From NCBI GenBank assembly GCA_045806525.1, contig JBJMJD010000044.1, forward strand, positions 1-15,671: 15,671 nt of DNA, given 5' to 3'. The DNA is from JAICYJ01 sp045806525 (lineage in GTDB: Bacteria > Actinomycetota > Thermoleophilia > Gaiellales > JAICJC01). Positions within the stretch are counted from its first letter, which is position 1. Every line of letters begins with the position of its first letter. Below, piece by piece: positions 1 to 5,770 of this stretch. A model generated the notes under the pieces. That model did not search any database, was not told where the DNA came from, and saw nothing but the letters and a program-made list of their open reading frames with translations. Both the position numbers and the translations under genes were made by a program.

Positions 1-1
1 G

Positions 2-1267
2 AACGCCCAGCGTCTGGCCAACTACCGCTACCTGGAAATACAGCTGATGGAGATCATCGGCGGCTGGTCGCACACCACGCCGCAGCTGGCCTTCAAGGCC
101 GCCTTCGGCTACCAGGTCTACGATCATGCCCAGGCCGCCGACATGCAGGGCGAGCGGCTGTGGCAGCTGCGCTCGGGCCGCGAGCGGCAGGAGCCGGCCA
201 CCGATGAGGTGGCCCTCCTGTGCGAGCACGTCTGGAACCTGACCGACGTGATAGACCGGCTGGTGGCGGTCTACCGGGTGCTGGAGCCGCACCTGGTCAG
301 CACCTACGTCTACCACGCCGACGCCACCGATCCGCTGGCCGACGCGCCGACCATCCGTATGCTGCGCGGCGTGGCCGCGATCGACCAGTCGCACGTGGCC
401 TGGGGGCAGGCGGCGCTGGAGTCGCTGACGCAGACCGCCGACGGCCGTCGCCGCGCGCTCGAGGTGCAGGCCGACATCGAGTCGCTGCTGGTCGACTGCG
501 GTGGCGTCACCGGCCAGGGCATCGAGTCGCACTGGCTGGCGTTCCACAGCGCCCGCGACACCGCCCGGCCGGACGCTCGCATCAAGCGCGGCAAGGGCGG
601 CTACCGCTTCGCAAAGCGGTCGGCGCCGCTCGACCATCCGGTGGTGGAGGAGCCGTTCTGGTTCTCCGACCGCTCCGAGGACTTCGCCGTCTACGAGAGC
701 GACGACGAGTGGTCGATCGAGGGCTTTCGGCACAAGTTTCACCAACTGCTCTACGGTGAGGTCGAGACCACGGACCGTATGGGCAAGATGCTGGCCGAGT
801 TTCCGGAGCTGCCCTGGCCGATGCGGATGGAGCTGGCCCACCAGATGTGGGACGAGGCGCGCCACATCGAGATCGTGGCGAAGGCCTGCGAGGAGCTGAT
901 GGGTGCGGAGCTGGGCTACGGGCCGTGGTCACTGGTGTGGTGGTGGATGCAGAACGAGGACGACCCGTTGCGGCGGATCACCGTCACCAACTCGTGGGCG
1001 GAGGCAAACCTGATGCAGACGCTTCGGATCTGGCGCGAGCAGGCCGACCAGCGCGGCTACAGCCGCATTGCAGAGCTGGCCGACTACCTGCAGGCCGACG
1101 AGCTGACCCACGTCAAGCTGGCAACCACCTGGATCAGGCAGCTACTGGACGGCGACGACGCCCGCGAACAGGAGCTGGTGGCCTGGGGCCGCAACGCGGT
1201 TGCCCGCATAGGCGGGTTCTGGAACGAGCACGACGCTCCCGAGGATGTGCACTTCACGTTTCAGTGA
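2..1267 (+). CDS. Ferritin-like, DUF455-type protein (5' end outside window)
   Basis: The reading frame is open to the left edge: 15 in-frame codons (N-A-Q-R-L-A-N-Y-R-Y...) precede the first Met at 47, so the true start lies upstream and this is a partial gene. The protein is helical and rich in Trp, His and Glu. Counting from the Met at 47, it has two E-x-x-H motifs: E270/H273 in DEARHIEI and E352/H355 in DELTHVKLA. An earlier DQSHVAW segment may supply another ligand. Paired E-x-x-H helices are the di-iron signature of ferritin-like four-helix bundles, and the overall look resembles the DUF455 (MiaE-related) family. The substrate is unknown; oxygenase/oxidase or iron handling are both possible. 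No signal peptide is visible, but the N-terminus is missing. Its stop overlaps the start of the HAD gene, implying translational coupling. The fold is fairly sure, the exact family less so. Confidence 0.7.
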   Translation, partial: NAQRLANYRYLEIQLMEIIGGWSHTTPQLAFKAAFGYQVYDHAQAADMQGERLWQLRSGRERQEPATDEVALLCEHVWNLTDVIDRLVAVYRVLEPHLVSTYVYHADATDPLADAPTIRMLRGVAAIDQSHVAWGQAALESLTQTADGRRRALEVQADIESLLVDCGGVTGQGIESHWLAFHSARDTARPDARIKRGKGGYRFAKRSAPLDHPVVEEPFWFSDRSEDFAVYESDDEWSIEGFRHKFHQLLYGEVETTDRMGKMLAEFPELPWPMRMELAHQMWDEARHIEIVAKACEELMGAELGYGPWSLVWWWMQNEDDPLRRITVTNSWAEANLMQTLRIWREQADQRGYSRIAELADYLQADELTHVKLATTWIRQLLDGDDAREQELVAWGRNAVARIGGFWNEHDAPEDVHFTFQ

Positions 1268-1890
1268 CCGCGGCGCTGGAGGCTGCGCTGCGAGCGGCGG
1301 ACACCGTCGTCTTCGACTTCGACGGCGTGCTGGCCGATAGCGAGCCGCTGCACATGCGCAGCTACCGGCAGCTCCTGGCCGCCGAGGGCGGCCAGTTCGA
1401 TGAGGACACGTTCCGCAGCCTGATCGGGCGCAAGGAGCGTGAGATCTGGCCGGCGCTGGCCGGCCCCCGTGGCGATGTCGATTCGCTGGTGGCGCGGCGC
1501 GCACAGCTGATGCTCGACCTCACCGAGCGCGAGCAGCTGCGGCTCGATGATCGCGCCGCGCGCATGCTGGAATGGTCCAGTGGGGAACGGATCCTGCTTA
1601 GCTCCGGCAGCCCCTTACTCGTGGACGGCCTGCTGCGGCGCTGGGGCGCGGACACGCGGTTCGGCGAGATGCGCGTGCTGGGCGACAGCCCGGCCACAAA
1701 GCCCGACGAGCTGCGGCGGATCGTGGCCGAGAGGCGCTCGATCCCGGGCTGGCGGGGAGCCTTGGTCGAGGACTCGCCGCAGATGCTCGTGCTGGGGGCG
1801 GAGATCGGGCTTGTGACCGTGGGCGTGGTGCACTCGTTGAACAGCGTGGACGACGTTGCTTCCGCCGACTTCGTGATCGACGGTGTATGA
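1264..1890 (+). CDS. HAD-superfamily phosphatase (beta-phosphoglucomutase/Gph-like)
   Basis: A 208-residue cytoplasmic HAD hydrolase. The GTG at 1264 is chosen because it forms a GTGA overlap with the stop of the preceding gene and puts the catalytic motif at the usual distance from the N-terminus. The frame is open much further upstream, but that part is a shadow of the ferritin-like gene. HAD motif I is DFDGVLAD (nucleophile D18, acid/base D20). Motif II is the Ser in LLSSGSP. Motif III is the Lys in ATKPDEL. Motif IV is VEDSPQM. The short alpha-helical cap after motif I (SEPLHMRSYRQLL) is typical of subfamily I enzymes such as phosphoglycolate phosphatase or beta-phosphoglucomutase. The substrate cannot be read from sequence. 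Coupling to a di-iron-type protein suggests a shared pathway, which is inference. Confidence 0.85.
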   Translation: MTAALEAALRAADTVVFDFDGVLADSEPLHMRSYRQLLAAEGGQFDEDTFRSLIGRKEREIWPALAGPRGDVDSLVARRAQLMLDLTEREQLRLDDRAARMLEWSSGERILLSSGSPLLVDGLLRRWGADTRFGEMRVLGDSPATKPDELRRIVAERRSIPGWRGALVEDSPQMLVLGAEIGLVTVGVVHSLNSVDDVASADFVIDGV

Positions 1891-1932
1891 GCTGCGGGGA
1901 TCAGGATCCGAACGTCAGGGAAGCTCCTCTCC

Positions 1933-2370
1933 TCAACCAGCCGCCCCGAGCCCGTTGCACTCGAGCGGTCGCCGTGCGACCAGCAGCAGGATCCGGTGCC
2001 GGCCGCCCGTGACGTCGACGACCGGTTCCCCGCGGCTCGCCGGAACGGCGCTGCCGTCGAAGCGCACCGACACGACGGCGTGGAGCAGCGCCGGCCGAAG
2101 CGGAGAGACCGTGTATCGGCCCGGTGGGAGGGGCATGCTCGCATTCCCAAGCTGTCCGGTGGTGATGCGCACATGCCGGCCACGACCGTCAACGAGCACC
2201 GTCGCCCGCATGGGCACCTGCCGAGGGCTCGCGCCGGAGCAGGAGCGAACGACCATGCGCAGCCCCACCGTCACGTAGGCCCGCGCTGGTGCCGTGGCGC
2301 TCCGCGCGCCGCAGCCGGCCAGCGCTGCGGCGACGCTCGCGGCGACTGCGGCGCATCTCAGACGGCGCAT
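1933..2370 (-). CDS. Small hypothetical lipoprotein
   Basis: A protein of about 145 residues convergent with the HAD gene. The N-terminus is basic (MRRLRC), followed by an alanine-rich hydrophobic stretch and a lipobox, LAGC, so it is probably lipidated and anchored on the outer face of the membrane. The mature part is beta-like, with short motifs such as VLVDGRGRHVRI, PPGRYTVSPL and VVDVTGGRHRILLLV, suggestive of a small beta-sandwich. No known family is recognised. Two in-frame ATGs exist, at 2376 and 2370. The inner one is preferred because a GAGG Shine-Dalgarno lies 7 nt before it but only 1 nt before the outer one. It is divergent from the large secreted protein gene at 2523 and shares the intergenic region that contains the Crp-type box. 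Confidence 0.62.
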   Translation of the reverse strand: MRRLRCAAVAASVAAALAGCGARSATAPARAYVTVGLRMVVRSCSGASPRQVPMRATVLVDGRGRHVRITTGQLGNASMPLPPGRYTVSPLRPALLHAVVSVRFDGSAVPASRGEPVVDVTGGRHRILLLVARRPLECNGLGAAG

Positions 2371-2419
2371 GGTCATGCCTCATGGACGGCGCCCGCGCAG
2401 CGTGCGGTTCCCATTCTTT

Positions 2420-2435
2420 TGTGAGCTCCGTCACA
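2420..2435. promoter_or_regulatory. Perfect Crp/GlxR-type box TGTGA-N6-TCACA
   Basis: The sequence reads TGTGA, GCTCCG, TCACA, an exact inverted repeat matching the half-sites and spacing known for Crp of enterobacteria, Crp of mycobacteria and GlxR of corynebacteria. It lies in the 152-bp gap between divergent genes, 50 bp from the lipoprotein start and 88 bp from the secreted protein start. It could control either gene. That a cyclic-nucleotide-responsive regulator binds here is inference from the site alone. Confidence 0.6.
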
Positions 2436-2481
2436 CCGGCGTCAACGAAACGTCGCAAGAGGTGCACACGATCACTTCGGG

Positions 2482-2503
2482 GGTAACGTCATGCGCAGTT
2501 ACC
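2482..2503. repeat. Dyad GGTAAC-N10-GTTACC upstream of the secreted protein gene
   Basis: Perfect 6-bp inverted arms with a 10-nt centre, ending 7 nt before the AGGAGG ribosome binding site (2511-2516) of the gene at 2523. It could be an operator or a leader hairpin. The spacing of the arm centres (16 bp) fits a dimeric helix-turn-helix protein. A possible -10 (TAACGT, 2484-2489) overlaps the left arm. Confidence 0.35.
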
Positions 2504-2522
2504 GGCCAGCAGGAGGATCACC

Positions 2523-4307
2523 ATGAGGCGCACTTGTACCTTCGTCTTGGCGATCGCCGCGCTCGCAGCCCTGGCAGGCACGAGTGAGGCGTCGAGCGGT
2601 GGATCGCAGAAGGCGGCGAGAATGGTGGCCGCTGCCGGCAAGGTGCCGACTGTGCGGCTCGCAGGGCCACAACACTGGTGCGGCACCAACGGCGTCACCT
2701 GCAGTGACCCGGCGACGAACTGGGACGAGATAGCCGGCTACCAGCACGCCGTCTCGCAGGGCGCCCCGATCCTTCCCTACATCGGGCACGACGAACCATC
2801 CGTCCAGTTCTTCTCACACCATCCGGGATCCGGCAACAACGTCAGCTTCAAACTGCGCCTGCCCAAGGATCCCCCCACGCGGCCGCGCCAGGACGGCAGC
2901 GGCGGCAACTGGAACTTCCAGCAGCACATCACGTTCTGGTTCGGCATGCAGCTCTGCGACGACCAGGGCTCTCCGAATCCCGACGGCGCGGCTTTGAGCG
3001 GCCATCCCACCATCCCCTGCAAGCCCGACAGCGACTCCAACATCTACGCCAGCCCCAACCCCGGCAGCCCGCGCTACTTCGGACTGGGACCGGGCCAGGG
3101 CTTCATGGAGCTGCAGTTCTACCCACCCGGCTGGGTCGCCTGGCCGGCCGGCGTCGGCTGTGACGCCACCCACTGGTGCTCGGCGCTCAACATCGACACC
3201 TTCCAGGACAACGAGAACACAGGTGACTTCAACAACCAAGCGTGCCTGAACACTGTGGGACCGGAGCCCGTCAACTTCGCCTTCCTGACGAAGAACGGCA
3301 CGGCGGCGGCGCCGGGAAACCCAATGCACCCGGAGCACTTCGTGCCCAACCTGCGGCGCGACTACCTGATGCGCTCGGGTGACGTCATCCGCCTGCACAT
3401 GTTCGATACCGGCCATGGCTTCCGCGTGACGCTCGACGACATGACGCGGCACACGCACGGCTCCATGACAGCCAGCGCGGCGAACGGCTTCGGGTCGGTG
3501 CTGTTCCAGCCGCACGCGTCGCAGTGTCACGTGCAGCTGCACGACTACCACCCGATGTACAGCACGGCGACGCCGGCCGGCCGCAACTTCAATGCCGCCC
3601 ACACCGGCAACATCACGTTCGCCGACGAGATCGGCCACTTCGAGTACTGCGCGGCCGTCCGCAACGACGCGCTCGGCACGTGTGACCGGCCGCTCGGTGA
3701 CGACACGAACGATCCCGACAACGCCGGACCCGACCCGCAGGGAGACGACGTCTTCTGCCTGCCGGGGTCGGCATCGACGCGGATCAAGATCGGCGGCTGC
3801 CTGAACACGGACGGGGACTTCGACAGCGTCTCGTACAAGTTCTCGTGGCCAGGCTCGATCGCCAACCCGACCGCCGACCGACTGCTGAACGCGCAGCCGG
3901 TCCGCTTCACCAGCCCGCGCACGAAGGGGCACAACTTCTCGACCACGGCGTTCGAGTCGAACATCAGCCGCAGCGAGTCCGACGACACCGCCTTCCGCGT
4001 GCAGACCTTCTGCCAGCGCCACATCACCAACCCGGCAGATCCGCATCCCGGTGCCGGTTGCGTCAACCCGCCACCGCACGCGAACTTCTATCCCTTCTAC
4101 AGCACGACACGTAGCGGCGGCAGCTGTTGGTGGCAGCAGGGCGGCCCCCACATCCCCGGCACGGTCAACCGCTTCGGCGGGAGCGCGCATGCCGAGTACG
4201 GTCCACTGCGCGCGATCTCCTATCCGACGGATCCCTTCGGGACGGTGACCAAGCGCTTCAACGACTTCCGAAGCGCGTACATGCCGAACCCCTGCCCGGC
4301 GGGCTAG
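2523..4307 (+). CDS. Large secreted cysteine-rich protein of unknown function
   Basis: 594 residues. The start is fixed by AGGAGG 6 nt upstream of ATG. Residues 1 to about 23 are a classical Sec signal peptide (MRRT, a hydrophobic alanine/leucine core, then a likely cut near SEA). The mature part has 16 cysteines, an even number that fits extracellular disulphides, and it is rich in Asn, Gly, Pro, His and aromatics. Notable segments are HWCGTNGVTC near the N-terminus, the aromatic stretch LQFYPPGWVAWP, HWCSALNIDTFQDNEN, GFGSVLFQPHASQC, DEIGHFEYC, a calcium-loop-like NTDGDFDSVSYKF, and GGSCWWQQGG near the C-terminus. From memory, similar proteins occur as uncharacterised secreted proteins in actinobacteria and Chloroflexi, but I cannot assign a domain or activity. 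A carbohydrate- or metal-binding exoprotein is possible. It stands alone between a Crp-type box and a strong hairpin, so it is probably monocistronic. Confidence 0.82.
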   Translation: MRRTCTFVLAIAALAALAGTSEASSGGSQKAARMVAAAGKVPTVRLAGPQHWCGTNGVTCSDPATNWDEIAGYQHAVSQGAPILPYIGHDEPSVQFFSHHPGSGNNVSFKLRLPKDPPTRPRQDGSGGNWNFQQHITFWFGMQLCDDQGSPNPDGAALSGHPTIPCKPDSDSNIYASPNPGSPRYFGLGPGQGFMELQFYPPGWVAWPAGVGCDATHWCSALNIDTFQDNENTGDFNNQACLNTVGPEPVNFAFLTKNGTAAAPGNPMHPEHFVPNLRRDYLMRSGDVIRLHMFDTGHGFRVTLDDMTRHTHGSMTASAANGFGSVLFQPHASQCHVQLHDYHPMYSTATPAGRNFNAAHTGNITFADEIGHFEYCAAVRNDALGTCDRPLGDDTNDPDNAGPDPQGDDVFCLPGSASTRIKIGGCLNTDGDFDSVSYKFSWPGSIANPTADRLLNAQPVRFTSPRTKGHNFSTTAFESNISRSESDDTAFRVQTFCQRHITNPADPHPGAGCVNPPPHANFYPFYSTTRSGGSCWWQQGGPHIPGTVNRFGGSAHAEYGPLRAISYPTDPFGTVTKRFNDFRSAYMPNPCPAG

Positions 4308-4334
4308 TTTGAGCTGACCGGCTACGACCGGTGA

Positions 4335-4369
4335 CAGGCGGCGGTGGCCCCGACGGCCACCGCCGCCTG
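4335..4369. terminator. Perfect 15-bp hairpin after the secreted protein gene
   Basis: CAGGCGGCGGTGGCC (4335-4349) and its exact reverse complement (4355-4369) flank a 5-nt loop, CCGAC, starting 27 nt after the stop codon at 4307. No U-tract follows, as is common for actinobacterial intrinsic terminators. A weaker ACCGG/CCGGT hairpin sits just before it (4317-4332). The hairpin also lies beyond the 3' end of the minus-strand gene remnant, so it could stop transcription from both sides. Confidence 0.65.
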
Positions 4370-4431
4370 CCCGATCACGCGAGGGCTCGGCTAGGCAGCC
4401 GGGTCGCGTCCGAAGTCGAGTCGCTGCTTGA

Positions 4432-4657
4432 TCACCTCGCGTCGCCTGCGCCCAGCGTGGCAAGCTTCTCGCCGTCCGCGCTCACCTCGACGGTGCCGCT
4501 CTCGATCGCGAACATCGCGTGTCCGAGATCGCCCTGCATCGCCAGCGTCTCGCCCTCGGCGGCCTCCACCTCGACCGCTGCGGCGGGCGACGGTTGCCAG
4601 ATCGGCATCGTCGAGATCAGCAAACAGCGGGATCGCGGACAACCTGGAGGTTTCCAT
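4432..4657 (-). pseudogene. Frameshifted, truncated cyclic-nucleotide-binding (Crp-type) domain gene
   Basis: The frame starting at ATG 4657 encodes METSRLSAIPLFADLDDADL, the usual start of a Crp/Fnr-type cNMP-binding domain, and continues to about VARR. The homology then jumps to another frame (around 4575-4590), giving VEVEAAEGETLAMQGDLGHA and then MFAIESGTVEVSADGEKLATLGAGDA before a stop at 4432. Joining them needs one indel. The product would be about 75 residues and ends before the phosphate-binding cassette (G-E-x-A/S-L...R-A) that contacts cAMP or cGMP, and there is no DNA-binding domain. In the first frame the reading continues to a TAG at 4391 without Crp homology. It is either a decayed gene or a sequencing indel in an already truncated gene. 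A TACCGT -10-like box 7 nt before the ATG suggests it once had a leaderless promoter. Confidence 0.62.
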
Positions 4658-4664
4658 GGCGGAC

Positions 4665-4670
4665 ACGGTA
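4665..4670 (-). promoter_or_regulatory. Candidate -10 box (TACCGT) of the cNMP-binding remnant
   Basis: TACCGT on the minus strand ends 7 nt before ATG 4657, and no Shine-Dalgarno is present. The distance equals that between TACAAT and the first base of tRNA-Lys in this window, so transcription would begin at or next to the A of ATG. No convincing -35 is seen. Confidence 0.3.
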
Positions 4671-4761
4671 GTGACCATGCCCGGCCGTGAGGGTGTGCTT
4701 CGGTGAACAAGCGGTTTGGAAGTGGTGAAGGCTGCTCGAGAATGGGAACACCGCGGCTGGC

Positions 4762-4767
4762 TAGACT
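4762..4767 (+). promoter_or_regulatory. Candidate -10 box (TAGACT), leaderless start of the deaminase gene
   Basis: TAGACT ends 7 nt before ATG 4775. There is no Shine-Dalgarno before this ATG, so a leaderless transcript is the simplest reading and it decides the start codon against the in-frame upstream ATG at 4703. No clear -35 hexamer is seen. Confidence 0.4.
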
Positions 4768-4774
4768 CGGGTTG

Positions 4775-5329
4775 ATGGCCGACCCCCGCGCCCACCCCAC
4801 CACGTCCGCCGACATGCGGCGGTCGGCCACTCGCCCCACCCGTGAGCAGTACTTCATGCTGCTGGCTGTGGCCACCCGCGAGCGGGCCAACTGCCTGCGG
4901 CGGCATGTGGGCGCGGTGCTCGTGGCCGACCAGCGCATCATCGCAACCGGGTACAACGGCACGCCCACCGGCTTCCCGAATTGCGACGAGGGCGGCTGCC
5001 ACCGCTGTTCGAACCCCGACAGCTACGCCGAGGGCCGGGGCTACGACATCTGCATCTGCGTGCACGCCGAGCAGAACGCGGTGCTGCAGGCGGCCAAGCT
5101 CGGATACTCGGTGCAGGGCGCGGCCTGCTACTCGACGCTGCGGCCCTGCTTCGGCTGCCTCAAGGAGCTGTACCAGTCCGGCGTCAGCGCCGTTCGCTAC
5201 CTGAACGAGTGGACGCCGAGCGACCCGGTTGAGGCGGCGGCGTATGACTCGCTGCTGGGCGAGCTGGCCGGCCGCGGCGTCGTGGTCGCGCCGCTGGAGC
5301 TACCTGCCGTTCTGCTCGATCTACGCTGA
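4775..5329 (+). CDS. dCMP deaminase / ComE-type zinc-dependent cytidylate deaminase
   Basis: 184 residues from ATG 4775; an in-frame ATG at 4703 would add 24 residues of poor quality and is disfavoured by the -10-like box at 4762. The CDA-fold motifs are complete. CVHAEQNAV gives the zinc ligand H97 and catalytic E99. RPCFGCLKEL gives zinc ligands C125 and C128. Between the substrate loop (GYNGTPTGFPNC) and the HAE motif lies CDEGGCHRC, the extra cysteine-rich insertion seen in dCMP deaminases, which often bind a second zinc. The likely reaction is dCMP to dUMP, feeding thymidylate synthesis in the cytosol; other (deoxy)nucleotide deaminases of the family cannot be excluded. It is convergent with the zinc-ribbon gene, with only 7 nt between the stops, and divergent from the cNMP-binding remnant. 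Confidence 0.88.
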   Translation: MADPRAHPTTSADMRRSATRPTREQYFMLLAVATRERANCLRRHVGAVLVADQRIIATGYNGTPTGFPNCDEGGCHRCSNPDSYAEGRGYDICICVHAEQNAVLQAAKLGYSVQGAACYSTLRPCFGCLKELYQSGVSAVRYLNEWTPSDPVEAAAYDSLLGELAGRGVVVAPLELPAVLLDLR

Positions 5330-5345
5330 GCCGCCCTCAGGCGGT
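5330..5345. terminator. Small hairpin between convergent genes
   Basis: CCGCC (5331-5335), loop CTCA, GGCGG (5340-5344), extendable by a G-U pair. It fills the 7-nt gap between the deaminase and the zinc-ribbon gene and includes the stop codon of the latter, so it may act in both directions. The stem is short and the call is tentative. Confidence 0.3.
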
Positions 5346-5690
5346 GCGGCGCAGCTTGCGCGGCTCGTCGCCCCAGTCGAACGAGAGCGCCTCGTCTGCG
5401 GGGATGGCGGGCTCCATGGGCACGATCGGCGCCATCTCTGCCGGTCTGCCGGGTTCGTCCGCCAGGTCGACCGTGACGACGGCGCGCAGCGGGGTCATCC
5501 GCGGCCGGCGGCTGGGGGCGACCTCGTTTGCGCGCGGCGTGCGCTCGATGCGGGCCATGTGCAGGGTGTGCAGAGAAAAGCGCCAGGCCTGCAGCTCGAG
5601 CTCGGCCAGCGGCGCTGCCTGGCAGGCCGGGCACGGCGTCAGCGGCCGTTTTTCCTGGTTGCACTGATGACAGGCGATGGTGATCTGCAT
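5337..5690 (-). CDS. Small zinc-ribbon protein of unknown function
   Basis: 117 residues. The N-terminus carries CHQC and, about 12 residues later, CPAC, a treble-clef or zinc-ribbon arrangement with four cysteines. After a linker (LELQAWRFSLHTLHMARIE) the remainder is Pro/Arg- then acid-rich (ADEALSFDWGDEPRKL) and looks disordered. There is no signal peptide or membrane segment, so a cytosolic protein that binds nucleic acid or another protein is plausible but unproven. ATG 5690 has an AAAGG 6 nt upstream. However, the same bases form the -10 part of a sigma-28-like promoter, which would make the mRNA nearly leaderless. Divergent from the NlpC/P60 gene with matching promoter geometry, suggesting co-regulation. 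Confidence 0.68.
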   Translation of the reverse strand: MQITIACHQCNQEKRPLTPCPACQAAPLAELELQAWRFSLHTLHMARIERTPRANEVAPSRRPRMTPLRAVVTVDLADEPGRPAEMAPIVPMEPAIPADEALSFDWGDEPRKLRRTA

Positions 5691-5697
5691 CCCGATC

Positions 5698-5726
5698 CTT
5701 TCGGCATCCTGCGCCCCGACCTTGAG
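5698..5726 (-). promoter_or_regulatory. Sigma-28-like promoter, zinc-ribbon gene
   Basis: On the minus strand, TCAA (within CTCAAG, 5726-5721), 16 nt, then GCCGAAAG (5705-5698). The known FliA/SigD/WhiG consensus is TAAA-N14-16-GCCGATAA. The first G of GCCGA is exactly 15 nt from ATG 5690, so transcription would begin at or within a base or two of the start codon. The same geometry is found on the opposite strand. Confidence 0.5.
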
Positions 5727-5740
5727 CCGCTGCCCTCAAG
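5721..5740. repeat. Dyad CTTGAG-N8-CTCAAG between divergent promoters
   Basis: A perfect 6-bp inverted repeat with an 8-nt centre. Each arm is the -35 region of one of two outward-facing sigma-28-like promoters, which explains the symmetry. It could also be an operator in its own right. Confidence 0.55.
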
Positions 5741-5763
5741 TTTGCGGCTGCACGAGCCGACGT
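5735..5763 (+). promoter_or_regulatory. Sigma-28-like promoter, NlpC/P60 gene
   Basis: CTCAAG (5735-5740) with TCAA at 5736-5739, 16 nt, then GCCGACGT (5756-5763). The first G of GCCGA lies exactly 15 nt before ATG 5771, as for the opposite promoter. No Shine-Dalgarno precedes ATG 5771, consistent with a leaderless mRNA. Confidence 0.5.
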
Positions 5764-5770
5764 TTGAAGC

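Noticed and set aside
847..1263. Upstream extension of the HAD frame to 847
   Set aside because: It lies wholly inside the ferritin-like gene in another frame, is Arg/Gly-rich, and the catalytic DFDGV would be far too distant from the start.
2814..4463. Long open frame (549 codons) on the minus strand opposite the secreted protein gene
   Set aside because: Val/Arg-rich shadow typical of GC-rich DNA, without domains or ribosome binding site; the plus-strand gene has a signal peptide, Shine-Dalgarno and terminator.
4703..4774. Upstream ATG (4703) as start of the deaminase
   Set aside because: The added 24 residues look non-coding and would place the -10-like TAGACT inside the gene; ATG 4775 fits a leaderless start.
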